A DNA stretch of 64,000 bases from Tethya wilhelma (lineage: Eukaryota; Porifera; Demospongiae; Tethyida; Tethyidae). The notes below the pieces were generated by a model. The model had not been told where the DNA came from. It was given only the letters and a program-made list of their open reading frames with translations, and did no database searches. Positions within the stretch are counted from its first letter, which is position 1. The number at the start of each line of letters is the position of its first letter. The stretch lies in the NCBI GenBank assembly GCA_964030475.1, contig CAXIPT010000016.1, positions 580,257 to 644,256 of the forward strand, in the 5' to 3' direction. Of this stretch, positions 1-35,088 are shown piece by piece. Position numbers and translations under genes: made by a program.

Positions 1-442
1 GTAAAAATTTCGTGGTTTGTCATTCAACCACATAAACCACCCTCCCGGAAAAAAAAAAACCTGCTTATAGGTTACTTGTTTATATGTAACAGTTATAGCC
101 AAATTAGTTAATAATTTTGAATATTGTGCAAAACTGCAAAAAAAACTGGATGACTTATGAACCTTTACACACACACAAAAGCAATAATTTTGTAAAATAG
201 AGACCTCAACTGATGCACAAAAGCCTGCAACGATTCATATCTCACTATCTCTGCCATTACCCTTAGCTAGCAGCACCATCAGGTAGGTATGTACCTTGGA
301 AGAGTGAAGGTGAACTGGCCATACTCATACTCCGCCATTGGTTGGTGCACATCTTCCAGTGGCACTCCAAAGACAGAGCCTCTCTTGACACGCTGGGAGG
401 GAAAGCAAAGCACATAATTTTTATTAAAAATTATATCTCTTT

Positions 443-514
<72 letters not shown>

Positions 515-515
515 N

Positions 516-582
<67 letters not shown>

Positions 583-1662
583 TTTGATGGTATGTGCATG
601 TATGTATTTAGCCAAAATCAAGCCAAGATTGAAGGTTAGTGGTACACATTATTTTTGCTGAGATTTGGCCCATAGCAACTAGCTACTATCCTATGCGTGG
701 GTGGTGTCCAAGCACACCTTAAGCAAAATAATATGGATGCAGGATTAGAAAAAGATTCCAAGAGTTTGAGACATGTGTATATGTGTGTATGTCATTAAAA
801 ATCTTTTTTATTCATTTTTATTATTTTATTATTATTTAAATAGTTCAATGCAAGCATAAAGCCTAGTGATAGCAGCTCAATGCTAGTAAGAGACCAATTC
901 TTGTGTGTGTGTGAGAGAGATATGAAGTAGCTGACAGTCTTACCCTGAGTGTCTTCATCCTGGTGACAGAGCCGGACTTCCTAAAGATCCCCTCGTGAGA
1001 GGTGTGTCTCTCCAGGAACACCACCAGCTCCACAAACACCCTGGAGACACGTAGTATATATACAGTGTACAGTATACTGTATATGATATACAGTAAAATT
1101 TTCGTGGTTATTGAAAATTCCGTTTCTTCGTGGAAAAATTACAATCTCAACAGGTTAACCACAGCCCAGCTTTTATTTGTGGGTAAAAATTTTGTGGTTT
1201 GTCATACAACCACGTAAACCATGAAAACTTACCACCCTACCAAAAAAAATAAATAAATAAAATAAAAACCTGCTTATACATTGCATGTTTATATGCAACA
1301 GTTAGCTGAATTAGTTAATAATTAATCTACAATTTGGTAATATTATGCAAAACTACAAAAAAAAAAAAAAAAGATGACTTATTCGCACACACACAAAAAA
1401 GCACTAATTTTGTAAAATAGAGACCTCAAATGATGCACAAAAGCCTGCAATGATTCATATCTCACTATCTCTGCCATTACCATTAGCTAGCACCATCATC
1501 ATGTAGGTATGTACCTTGGAAGAGTGAAAGTGAACTGACCATACTCATACTCCGCCATTGGTTGGTGGGCATCTTCCAGTGGCACTCCAAAGACAGAGCC
1601 TCTCTTGACATGCTGGGAGGGAAAACAAAGCACATAATTTTTATTAAAAATTATATCTCTTT

Positions 1663-1710
<48 letters not shown>

Positions 1711-1750
1711 CATCAATTATGTACTGTAGTAAAAGCTTCAAAATTTGACC
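1..1750. repeat. Tandem duplication of about 1.2 kb containing exon 2 of the RhoGAP gene
   Basis: Positions 1-480 and about 1183-1690 are alignable nearly throughout: the same poly-A tract, the same 98-bp exon (295-392 and 1515-1612), the same intron flanks and the same adjoining CA microsatellite. The offset is about 1.2 kb. The two exon copies differ at few positions, two of them amino-acid changing. The exon 3 at 944-1040 lies between the two exon 2 copies, so a second exon 3 would be expected left of the window edge. Confidence 0.8.
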
Positions 1751-2052
1751 TTCAACCTTTTCAGGCTATGCACAGTCAAGTGCAGGTGAACGTGTTACTG
1801 TAGGCTAGTTTAGTTTGTTTATAGACAGGTATTATTTGTGTAACCTTAGCCAATACTTCACCCTAGTTACCAAATTATGCATAGACTAAACACAGACTGC
1901 TTGTCAAGCCGTGCAAATCAGCTAACCTTTGCTTCTGTCAGCTCGCCCCGAGGTATTGCTACGCCGTGCGACTCCAGCGCCTGTACAGTTGCTATTTGAA
2001 CAGCTTCGAAACTTTTGTAAGACCATATCTCCTTCCATTCGCTTTCAGTCAT
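1..2052 (-). CDS. ARHGAP11-like RhoGAP protein, 5' part only
   Basis: Reading leftward, exon 1 is 2052-1927 (ATG at 2052, 42 codons, ends GCAAAG before GT). Exon 2 is 1612-1515 and exon 3 is 1040-944; the phases (0, 2, 0) agree. Exon 2 encodes GSVFGVPLEDAHQPMAEYEY and exon 3 encodes VFLERHTSHEGIFRKSGSV, the start of a RhoGAP domain. The Arg of EGIFRKSG is the expected arginine finger that stimulates GTP hydrolysis on Rho-family GTPases. The 'FGVPL ... EYG ... EGIFRKSGSV' order is that of ARHGAP11A/19 (established family knowledge). A second copy of exon 2 (392-295, one His-to-Arg and one Ala-to-Val change) lies beyond exon 3, so part of the gene is tandemly duplicated; which copy is spliced is unclear. 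The rest of the RhoGAP domain lies left of the window. It shares a promoter with the CIB-like gene. Confidence 0.72.
446..577. repeat. CA then GA microsatellite with an N gap
   Basis: A (CA)n run switches to (GA)n at an undetermined base (515). The apparent reading frames across it on both strands are simple-repeat artefacts. The matching CA run in the duplicate copy is at 1665-1708. Confidence 0.95.
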
Positions 2053-2259
2053 CTTCCCTTCTGCTTGAGCATCAAAACAAAATTTGAAAATCGATTTAAA
2101 TGAACGTGCTAATTTGATTGGTCAAGTATAATAAGATTGGCGGGAAAATGACGTAATGTGAAAATAATTTCCCGCCAATACTGTTTCTATGGCATTCCTT
2201 CACTGCATCAAGTTTTGCTTCTGAAAAAATAATAAAAATTTGAGCGTATTTTCAAAGAA
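2053..2259. promoter_or_regulatory. Bidirectional promoter with palindromic E2F/CCAAT motif
   Basis: Only 207 bp separate the divergent ATGs at 2052 (minus) and 2260 (plus). ATTGGCGGGAAA at 2136-2147 and its exact reverse complement TTTCCCGCCAAT at 2168-2179 form a 12-bp inverted repeat around TGACGTAA. Each arm joins an E2F core (TTTCCCGC / GCGGGAAA) to a CCAAT box; another ATTGG is at 2117-2121. E2F plus CCAAT is typical of cell-cycle promoters, and vertebrate ARHGAP11A is cell-cycle regulated, so S/G2 control is a reasonable inference. Confidence 0.6.
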
Positions 2260-2835
2260 ATGGGTCAGAGACAGAGTCTATTTGAAGAGCCCCACCAACT
2301 GGAGCACTACAGTGAGTGCACCTACTTCACAGGCAAAGATATACTCCATCTCTACAAGAGATTCAGCAGACTCAACCCCGCCAAGATTGATCCCGACAAT
2401 GCTGACGTGAACACCAGGCTAACTTTCAGGGAGGTCATAAATGGTCTTCCCGAACTGAAAGAAAATCCCTTCAAAGAAAGAATCTGTGAGGTTTTCAGCA
2501 CCGACGGTAGAGGGTTAAATTTCGAAGATTTTCTGGACATGTTTTCTGTGTTCAGTGCTCGAGCACCTTGGGACTTGAAGGCAACGTATGCCTTTAGGAT
2601 ATATGACTTCAACGGAGATGCAGCCATATGTAGGGAAGATATTGAGGAGATACTGAACCACCTAACTGGTATGTGCTTGACATAGAACTGGTGATTGTGA
2701 TTCGATATTATGCTGCATAATCATGAAGATATGTTACAAAATTATAATATCAAATTGGTATAGCATCTTTCGTTCGAACAATTAACTGTCATGTCATTTT
2801 AAGAATTAACCTTGTGTAGACTCTTTCAATCTATT

Positions 2836-2870
<35 letters not shown>

Positions 2871-3168
2871 CATGTGTGTGCATGTGTGTGCATGCATGTG
2901 TGTGTGTGTGTGTGAATATGAAAATTCTACTTTTCTTATGAAAGATATGCTATTGTTAAGCCTGTAGAATAAACATAAAGCATGACTGCATCTGTGTCCG
3001 TATCTTTCCTCAGGTGATGCCTTGAAGATGAATGAGCTAGCTCTGATAGCAGCAGGTGTGTTCCAAGAGGCAGACATTGCTCAAAACCAACACCTAACGT
3101 TTGCAGAATTTGAACATGTCATTTCAAGAGCTCCAGACTTTGTCAATCTCTTCCACATGACCATCTGA
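2260..3168 (+). CDS. Calcium- and integrin-binding protein, CIB2/3-like
   Basis: Two exons, 2260-2668 and 3014-3168, give 187 aa, the same length as vertebrate CIB2. The protein starts MGQRQS, so Gly2 is a probable N-myristoylation site for membrane anchoring. Family signatures are LPELKENPFKERICEVFS (about 63-80), FEDFLDMFSVFSARAP (88-103) and YAFRIYDFNGD (110-120), ending in a conserved FEHVISRAPDF helix. EF-hand 3 has loop D116-N118-D120 with Asp at position 12, as is usual in CIBs. EF-hand 4 (157-168, DIAQNQHLTFAE) has lost acidic ligands at loop positions 3 and 5 relative to DLDGDGKLGFAD in vertebrate CIB2, so its calcium binding may be weak. In animals CIBs bind integrin alpha tails and, for CIB2/3, TMC channels. 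A (GT)n run lies in the intron. The start is fixed by the myristoylation motif. Confidence 0.88.
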
Positions 3169-3436
3169 ACTCCTCTCCTACTATCAGTGCAAACTACTGT
3201 GAGAATTAGTACAGTATAATGATTATTAACTAGTTTTTATGGACATAATTTCATTGTTAAATGAGTCGAGAAAAGCACTGCTTTCTACTATTATAACAAC
3301 AAAATAGTCCTGAGTATTGCATAGTATCACAGTAACTACTAACACATGATAATAATACTTAGTTTTGTCCAAATATGTTCACCTAGCTAGAGCTATATAC
3401 GATACCAAGAAGTCAGTTTCAAGTCGTTTCATGATT
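3169..3436. other. Convergent 3' flanks of the CIB and ferritin genes
   Basis: AT-rich untranslated DNA between two genes that converge. No gene, repeat or clear polyadenylation hexamer stood out on either strand. Confidence 0.5.
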
Positions 3437-3570
3437 TTACTTCAGCTCTCTTTCAAAATGGTATTCTCCATGACCAAAACCAACTCTTTGTAGGTTCTTG
3501 ATGTGGTCTGATAGCTCCTTGATGGCTTGGACTTGCTCTGTCAAGAAGTGTTGCTCAAGAAAGTCTGACA

Positions 3571-3611
<41 letters not shown>

Positions 3612-5035
3612 ATGTGTTAGTGTGGGTGTGTGTACATGATGTATAGTAGATTCAGCAACAAATGAAGCCACTACCAGTGTACTTCAGTGGACAGTGCAAA
3701 CATGTTGTTAGCTTGTAAAAAAACAATCAATACCTGGAATTATTTTAGCATGGTACATGAATAGATGATACAATACTGATCAAAACTTCTTTTCCCCCCC
3801 CTTTTCTTTTGCGACATGAAAATTTGCTATGGGTAGGCTATAGTAACTTTGAGAAGTTCAACCTTTATAAACTTTAATTTTAATCCATGCATATTAATTT
3901 TGTAGCTAAAGTCCATCTGGTGTGAGAATACTCACAGGAAAAAACTTTGAGAATGCCACTGAAAGTGAAATCTTTAGATTCACGCAATACTTTTCGTATG
4001 GGACAAATAGCTATGTAACTTTTGACTGGTAAGGTGTAGAAAGCTGAAAAAAATAACAACCTAAAAGAACGGTGAGAATGAGCGCTTTCCAATGGTGCTT
4101 GAAATTTGAAAATCGGTCGGATAATAAGAAACCACATGTACTTAATATGGGAATTGTGTGGACATGTACGACATGCATCCACCATGATCACATGATCACC
4201 CCTCCCCCTCACCTGAGGGTCCCCATGTTCATCGGCTATCTTGTGCAGGTTGAGGAGAGACTGGTTCACCTTCTTCTCCAGTTGGAGGGCATCTTGCATG
4301 GCGTCCAGACCTGTTACGTGTACACACACACAAACATACATATAATGTACATATAGGAACAAAATTTAAAGATTTGCAGCTGAACATGGTACACTATAAA
4401 TTTAATTTTGTTTATGAACTATTTAAAAGTCGATCTAGTTTGAAAATCCTGGTGGAAGTTAACCACGTGGTTGACATACATAATGAGATTCATGATGTTG
4501 ATAGTACATGCCAATGGTAAGGCGCTATGAAATCCAACCAAAAGAACGGGGAGAACAAGCACATTCCAATGACATTTTAAATTTTGAAATTAGTTGGATA
4601 ATAAGAAAGTGATTCAATTTTTTCTACCGGGATTCTCAAACTAGATGGACTTTAGGCAAACAAACATACATGTACATGAACACTAGTGTATGTATATACT
4701 ATTGTGCTGTAAAACAAAAATCATGTTGTCTTTCTCTCACCATTCTCCCATGATTCTTTGGTTGGTTTCTTGACGTCTCCAAACACCACCTTCCCTCCTC
4801 TCTGATTCTGGTACTTCATCAACTTTTGCGCATGCTCCAACTCTTCGTGTGCCGCCTTTCTGAAGTACTTGGCAAAGTTTGGTAGCGCCACATCGTGCCG
4901 GCAGAAGTAGCTAGACATCGCCAGGTATCTGTACATGGCGTACAACTCCAGCTCAATCTGACTATTGACGCCTTTCTCACTCTCTTCGTGATAGTTCTGA
5001 CGAGGTCCTTTTGCGGGAGGGTTGGGGGACGCCAT
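3437..5035 (-). CDS. Ferritin, heavy-chain type, cytosolic
   Basis: Three exons on the minus strand: 5035-4741, 4310-4213 and 3571-3437 (528 nt, 175 aa); phases match and canonical GT-AG borders are present. Ferritin forms 24-subunit shells that oxidise Fe(II) and store it as ferric mineral. Ferroxidase ligands are all present: Glu30, Tyr37, Glu65, His68 ([10 protein letters not shown]), Glu110 (LQLEKKVNQ) and Gln144 ([11 protein letters not shown]), each three residues downstream of the human H-chain numbering, so this is a catalytic H-type subunit. The N-terminus ([18 protein letters not shown]) has no signal peptide, arguing for a cytosolic form. I looked for a CAGUG iron-responsive-element loop in the 5' leader and saw none. 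Intron 1 contains an imperfect internal duplication (about 4010-4140 and 4500-4640). Confidence 0.93.
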
Positions 5036-5346
5036 TTTGTAGTGACAGTGTTGTACACAGCTGGCTTGTTGGGGAGACTAAAAGACTTCTGAAGAAGCCG
5101 CAAGGTGCCAATTTTCTAGGGCCTAATTACTCTCTTGTGGGTGCATTCTTACTGGAACGGATTCTCTCTAATTATCCGAATTAACAATTCAATTTTACTT
5201 ACCACAAACCGCCACGTGGACTGCTGTGTTTCCAAAAGAAGTTGCACAACTGGAGCAGTTCATTACATTGTGTCGCCTCTCTCTATAAAACTGTGAAGTG
5301 GTTGGTGCATACAACGAGTGGACCTACTGCTGGTATCGCTGAAGAA
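5036..5346. promoter_or_regulatory. Divergent promoter region between ferritin and EPRS
   Basis: This 311-bp interval separates the ferritin ATG (5035, minus) from the EPRS ATG (5347, plus). A TATAAAA box at 5284-5290 lies 57 bp before the EPRS start codon, and a CACGTG E-box is at 5213-5218. Degenerate copies of this interval recur at about 30130-30200 and 42070-42140, marking duplicated EPRS 5' ends. Confidence 0.5.
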
Positions 5347-29999
<24,653 letters not shown>

Positions 30000-30104
30000 A
30001 GATTATTTGACTAAAAAAGAAGTAACTATTAAGCTTGAGTTTTGATCTAAAAATTATTAACATTTCTACGTATTTCAGTTACTGTTTTGTGCGCATGCTC
30101 ACAT

Positions 30105-30320
30105 TTCACGTGTACTTTGGACCTGCCCACGTGGACTGTTGCAAAGCTGTATAATACAAGTTCTGAAGGAAGTCGTGAATTGTGTGGGCTCTGTCTTCAG
30201 TGGACCCTCCTGAAGCTGTAAACTCATATATAAGTAATAACGTGAGTTAGTTGCTGCAATCATGAATCTTTTTGTCTGGCTGGCTATTAATTTAATAAAA
30301 TTTAATAATGCCAGCTTCAT
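30105..30320 (+). pseudogene. Decayed copy of the EPRS promoter and 5' leader
   Basis: CCCACGTGGACTGTTGCAAA resembles the EPRS upstream CGCCACGTGGACTGCTGTGT (about 5210), and AGTGGACC..CTGAAG matches the leader before the EPRS ATG. The segment from TTCTGAAGGAAGTC to TTTTTGTCTGGCTGGCTATT is repeated at 42070-42320. No start codon or exon 1 remains here. Confidence 0.5.
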
Positions 30321-30497
30321 ATTATCGTCGATCTAATTATTGGCATTTGCATGGCTGCATGTCTTATACTGTAAGTATTCTATATATATATTAATATGAT
30401 TAACTTTTCACTAGACTATGTATACATGTAGTAAGAACAATAATATTATAGGAATGGCCAAATTATAGGAATGATATACGGTCATGATGCAGATTGC

Positions 30498-30500
<3 letters not shown>

Positions 30501-30553
<53 letters not shown>

Positions 30554-30740
30554 CTCATTCGGCTGAGAAGTTTGTGAATTTTGTGAGGGAAATGCCTTCA
30601 CTAACGACACCCCAGGGGAGGAAATGAAGAAGGAGAGAGAGAACAGGATCACCTAGAGGAACAGGGATCGATGTAGGTGGGTGTGGCTTTATTAATGAGT
30701 GTGTATGGCTTGTGTTGCTATGTACGTGTTGTGGATGGTA
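30501..30740 (+). pseudogene. EPRS exon 7 pseudo-copy
   Basis: A (TC)n tract followed by 30561-30677, about 85-90% similar to EPRS exon 7 (GACACCCCAGGGGAGGAAAT, AACAGGGATCGATGTA). It continues into the start of intron 7 (GGTGGGTGTGGCTT). The frame has a TAG in place of TCA in the duplicated 'NSR' codons and its first half is rearranged, so it is not functional. It marks the K3-K5 region as duplicated EPRS intron 7. Confidence 0.85.
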
Positions 30741-30784
30741 TAATTACAGTAGTGTCATGTGACCACAATGGGTATATTGCACAT

Positions 30785-31290
30785 GAGCCCATCTGTGCTG
30801 ACTCAGTAACGAAAATCAATTTTTTTTTGATTAGTGAGAGTCAAAAGTCAGTCAGTGTTGAGTAGAACTTTTGTACAAATAGATAATAATTATGTTATCT
30901 TGTGTATAGTGAAATTGAAAATGGAAACAAAATGGTTTTAGAAAAAAACACGTAAATATCATCATAATAAGGTAAGTAATAACATCCATTTTAGTTACTA
31001 GAAAGTTGTAGTAATTTCAGTTTCATCAGTTGTTGCATTTCAACCTGTGCTGACTCAGTAACGAAAATCAATTTTTTTGATTGGTGAGAGTCAAAGTCAG
31101 TCAGTGTTGAGTAAGATAGAACCTTTGCATCTTGTGTATATTGAAATTGAAAATGGAAACAAAATTGTTTTGGAAAAAAATTACGCAAATATTGTAATAA
31201 GGTAGGTCAATAACATCATTTTAGTTATTAGAAAGTTGTAGTAATTTCAGTTTCATCCGTTGTTGCATTCCAACCTATCTCTCCTCCGAC
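30785..31290. repeat. Tandem duplication of about 255 bp at the 3' end of K3
   Basis: GTGCTGACTCAGTAACGAAA and the following 200 bp, ending in a copy of the last K3 codons (CAATTTCAGTTTCATC), occur at about 30795 and again at about 31050, the second running into the genuine K3 end. Confidence 0.8.
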
Positions 31291-33390
31291 AACAAGGATG
31301 TTGTTGTCAGGGAGAGTTGTAGCCAGGCAGTATGATCTTCCAATGTTCATGTCACCTTTGTGACACCATTCATTAGTGTCTGTATTGAATTCATATATGG
31401 CAGTTGTTCTCAAATGACGTATGTCTTTTCCTCCAATAGCCAGTACTTTGTCATGAACAGTTACACAGGTAGACCACTCCACTGGTAGGTTACGAAGGTG
31501 GTGCCATACTTTAGCTTTAAATATTGATGATAGCTTGCTGCGTTTTGATGATTGAATTAGTTCACTAAACTGACAAGACAGCACTGAGCAGTCTTTAATG
31601 CCAAATGGTGTGACACCTCCCATTAGGTAGAGAGTATCTCCACACAGTGTTGCTGAAGCCCTTCTAGTCCTATCAGGAAGTTGCACTGCTGTACTCCATT
31701 GTCTGGCTGCTATATCCATGACTTCTACACAATCTAGGCGACCACCATCATATACATAACCTCCCATGACAGCCACATGGGTGGTGGTGGAGACAACTGT
31801 AGCATTCTCCCTTGCTGTAGGCATTGGAGGATGTAGCTCCACCCACTTGTGGTCGTGGTAGGTGAATAGCTGGTTTGTGGTGTGACCTCCAACTGTTGTG
31901 AGTGTGTTGTTGATGATTGTAAGAGTTGAACTGGAGTGAGGACACTTTGATGGTAGAGTTGACCATGTGAAGGTGCTGTAGTTGAAGGAATAGACATTTT
32001 TATCATCATGTGAATTGATGTAAACAATATCTCCTATGATAGTAGAAGATCCTCTTGTCACTGTACCAGGTGCTTTTGGTCCTTTCTTCCATTTTTGTGT
32101 TAAATCTTTCAAAACCGGTTTCTTCTTGGCTTCTGTCTGTTCTGATAGTGCTAGTTGTTGTAGCTGAGGCTGAATGTCTTGAGGCTGTGTTCTAGGTGGT
32201 GTCTCTCCATGTTGTGTGGTTCCTTGTTGAAGTTCAGTAATCTGGTGGTTCTTTAGTTCTAACATCTTCCAAAGTTGCTGGATTTCTTGTTGTTTACCTT
32301 GAATCTGCCTATCTTTATCCTGAAGCTGTTGAAAGTTGTCCTGAATTTGCCTATCTTTGTCCTGAATTTGTTCATCCTTTTTTGCAATGGTTTGGCTTTG
32401 TGTCTTAATTTGATGTTCTCTTTCACGAACTTGTTGCGCACTAGAAGCATACAGTTGGGTTGATTTCAACTGTTCAAGAGATTGGCAAAGTTGTTCAGCT
32501 GTTGGTCTCTCAGTATCTTTGTCCTTTATACAGCTGAGAGCAATTGGTCGGAGAGGGTGGGCTGCAGGGATGAGGCTGATGTGAGATTGGCGACGTTCCT
32601 CTTCAGGGACAAGAACTCGTGCTTGGAATCTTCGAGATGGCTGTGTAGGATGAGCTAGTTCCATGGTTTGAAATCGATCTGTTGGGTTTGGAAATTGTTG
32701 TGTGATGGCTTGTATTGTTAGAACTCCAAAACTGAAGCAGTCCAGCTTGTCAGAGTAAACTGGTGGCTCATCCAGAGCTTCAGGAGACATGTAGGCTGGT
32801 GTGCCTGGACACTGAGTCAGTGATGCAAGTTGAGAAGCTGCAGCATCAGTGAGCGTTGACATCCCAAAGTCTGTGACTTTAGCTCGACTCCCAGCAATTA
32901 GAAGGACGTTGTTGCTGGACATGTCTCGATGGGTGATTCTATTGGAGTGAAGAAATGCCAGGGCCAATGCTGTGTCGTGTAAAATGTTGACTTGTAAATG
33001 ATACAAGACAGTGTTTTGTGGTGTCTCTAGGAAGTGGGTAAGGCTCTCGTCCATGAGTTCCATTAGAAGCACAGGTACATTTGTTTGTGGATCTCGATAC
33101 ACTCCCAAATATTGTACGATGTTTGGGTGTTTGATGTGGCTAAGGAAACGACACTCAGCCTCAAAGCGTCGTATCGGTTGGCGGTGTTCCTTGTCTTTCG
33201 GAGAAGTAGGTTGTTGGTCAGGAAGGTTTGAAGCAAAAAGAACCGGGTAGATCAACTTGGCAGCACATGGCAGTGAGTCACATTTAGCCTTGTAGACAGC
33301 TCCATAGGAACCATGTCCTAGTTCTTGATCTCGAAAGATTTGAACAGTAGTGAAAGAGAAACCCAACTCATTGTCTGGACGTCTAGCCAT
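31228..33390 (-). CDS. Protein kinase / coiled coil / Kelch protein, copy K3
   Basis: Intronless, 720 aa, the shortest of the five. MARRPDNELGF start, intact GHGSYG, catalytic Lys, HRDMSSNN, DFG and SPE. The coiled coil has fewer heptads (QIQDKDR, QIQDNFQ, QLQDKDR, QIQGKQQ), which accounts for much of the shorter length. The linker before the last Kelch blades is KRSKLSSIFKAKVWHHL, like K4 and K5 and unlike K1 and K2. Kelch loops again diverge (SHDDKNV, GGYVYDGGRLDCVEV, GGEIGWNAT). The gene lies in duplicated EPRS intron 7 sequence. Confidence 0.88.
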   Translation of the reverse strand: MARRPDNELGFSFTTVQIFRDQELGHGSYGAVYKAKCDSLPCAAKLIYPVLFASNLPDQQPTSPKDKEHRQPIRRFEAECRFLSHIKHPNIVQYLGVYRDPQTNVPVLLMELMDESLTHFLETPQNTVLYHLQVNILHDTALALAFLHSNRITHRDMSSNNVLLIAGSRAKVTDFGMSTLTDAAASQLASLTQCPGTPAYMSPEALDEPPVYSDKLDCFSFGVLTIQAITQQFPNPTDRFQTMELAHPTQPSRRFQARVLVPEEERRQSHISLIPAAHPLRPIALSCIKDKDTERPTAEQLCQSLEQLKSTQLYASSAQQVREREHQIKTQSQTIAKKDEQIQDKDRQIQDNFQQLQDKDRQIQGKQQEIQQLWKMLELKNHQITELQQGTTQHGETPPRTQPQDIQPQLQQLALSEQTEAKKKPVLKDLTQKWKKGPKAPGTVTRGSSTIIGDIVYINSHDDKNVYSFNYSTFTWSTLPSKCPHSSSTLTIINNTLTTVGGHTTNQLFTYHDHKWVELHPPMPTARENATVVSTTTHVAVMGGYVYDGGRLDCVEVMDIAARQWSTAVQLPDRTRRASATLCGDTLYLMGGVTPFGIKDCSVLSCQFSELIQSSKRSKLSSIFKAKVWHHLRNLPVEWSTCVTVHDKVLAIGGKDIRHLRTTAIYEFNTDTNEWCHKGDMNIGRSYCLATTLPDNNILVVGGEIGWNATTDETEITTTF

Positions 33391-33558
33391 GACAATTTAT
33401 AATGATTACCTTCAAGCAGTGATAGCTTGATTTGTAAGCCTTTTGAATATTACTTTTTTGTCTGTCAATCTGTATGTTATACTATTTTGTTTCAACCGAG
33501 TTTAGAGTTGTAGTTTGACAAGATTCTTGTGATCAGATGGTAAAGGTAGAGAAACTAG

Positions 33559-33604
<46 letters not shown>

Positions 33605-33853
33605 AATAATTAGAATTAAGAACATTATGGTTTAGCACATTATTGAGAGCATACGTGCATCTACATTCCTTAATATCCTTATGTAGGTTAGTTAAACCTG
33701 AAACAATAACAAACCTTTTTCATACTTTTTGGGATACTTGCTACAAATGATTATTAGTCAGTCACAAGCTGTTCACTAGCCCACTTGCAGTATTATAAGT
33801 AGTTAACTTTCGACTATCATAACCAACATCATGTGATAACATAGCTATAGCAT

Positions 33854-33877
33854 CACCATGGTAACTGATGTCATCAA
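33854..33877. promoter_or_regulatory. RFX X-box-like plus CRE-like module upstream of K3
   Basis: CACCATGGTAACTGATGTCA, about 470 bp before the K3 start codon. Confidence 0.4.
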
Positions 33878-34289
33878 AAGTCACCTCACGTACTGTTTTG
33901 ATTGTGATTAATAATGAATACACTTGGGACAATACCCACACAGTCTCCACTGGCTCGGGAATTCATTATACAGTACCTATAACTCTTTATATGCAGTTGT
34001 GCACTATATAGGTTACAGTCTGCCATATTGTGGGAAATTAAAAGACTGGTCCATTTGCACAGAAGCGGTAAGTTAATGGCCCAAAAATCAATACTCAAAT
34101 TTTTTTGTGGTTGAAAATATGTCATTGGAATGCAATTTGCATACACTCCTATTCTTGCATTGATTCCAACACATGCATATTTTTGTGACCACACGGCAAT
34201 TTGCAGCTATTTGTCATTATATACTTATTATTACCATAAAAGATATTAGTTATTAGGAAATTGTAGCAAGAAAGTTATTAGGAGTTTGT

Positions 34290-34450
34290 TGTTAGGAAAT
34301 TGTAGCAATTTCAGTTTCATCTGTTTTCCGACTACCATCAGGTACCTCCCTCCACAGAGTGATGCTGAAGCCATATAAGTCCAAAAAAGAAGTTTGGCTG
34401 CTGCACTATAACATAGTATTACCTTGGTAACTTGTGATGTCATAAGTTAT
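34290..34450 (-). pseudogene. Truncated kinase-Kelch relic
   Basis: The minus strand matches the family C-terminus (TDETEIATIS-like) joined directly to a piece of a middle Kelch blade (SASLCGG, where the genes have SATLCGDT). It then jumps to upstream-flank sequence with TTGGTAAC and TGATGTCA (34420-34446). Kinase, coiled coil and most of the propeller are deleted. Confidence 0.75.
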
Positions 34451-34589
34451 GCATTTAATGATAATCATTCACATGTGTTCCTTAGCTAAACGAAAATGTT
34501 AATCTTATTGGGCCTTATTTGTCCCAGGCTCCTCAAACTCATTGACAATATATAATAATTATTGATTTGCCAGTACAACTATTATAATT

Positions 34590-34750
34590 ATTATAATTGC
34601 CGAGCACTTTAGCACGAGGCATGTAATTGTGCAGGACCAAAAATTGTGGAAGTATAGCAACCAATACGAGAAGAAAATGGTGCCAATTTGGCAATAATTG
34701 CTCCAGTTATACATTTTAATTTGATGACTTTTACCGATCAATGTCAGTGA
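34590..34750. repeat. Dispersed repeat, inverted partner at 38470-38640
   Basis: The reverse complement of AAAATTGTGGAAGTATAGCA, TTGGCAATAATTG and adjoining blocks is found at 38470-38640. One copy follows K3 and the other K4, in opposite orientations. Confidence 0.65.
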
Positions 34751-35088
34751 ACATGTGCATCAAGTGCCACGCTAAGCTATAGCTAGAAATTAATTGGTAG
34801 TATAATTGCAATAGTATGGCAATTAGTAAGCACTCCAGTAGGTCTGTGCGTACTTTAGCTTTTGAATACACATGCACAGTCATAAGTCTGCACGAGGCAA
34901 TCAGTTCCCTATACACTCATTGTACCTGCTGCTAGTTGTTCATATTGGTGAGAAATGATTAATAGAACTTTTGAACAATTAAAAATTGTTGCATGTTATC
35001 GTGTGATACTATTAAAATTAATGCAAACAAAATTGTTATAGGAATAAAGGTCACACATCATTGAGGGACATAGCTAGGACATAAGTTA

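Larger units (their letters stand above)
30000..31227. other. Interval between EPRS and K3: EPRS duplicate debris
   Basis: No intact gene. It holds a decayed EPRS 5' end, a decayed EPRS exon 7 with its (TC)n tract, and a tandem duplication of the K3 3' flank, described separately. Confidence 0.7.
33391..35088. other. K3-K4 intergenic interval
   Basis: Contains the K3 upstream flank (to about 33900), a (GT)n run at 33561-33603, a truncated Kelch relic (34290-34412) with its own X-box-like flank, and an inverted-repeat partner (34590-34750) of 38470-38640. No intact gene seen. Confidence 0.6.

Noticed and set aside
279..621. Open frames of poly Ser-Leu, Cys-Val and Thr-His across 446-577
   Set aside because: Simple CA/GA microsatellite translated in several frames, with an N inside.
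3880..4362. 160-codon minus-strand frame extending ferritin exon 2
   Set aside because: The ferritin part ends at a GTGAGG donor at 4213; the downstream reading is intron 2.
5036..5103. Iron-responsive element in the ferritin 5' leader
   Set aside because: CAGTG is on the opposite strand to the transcript; no CAGUGN loop found in the sense leader.
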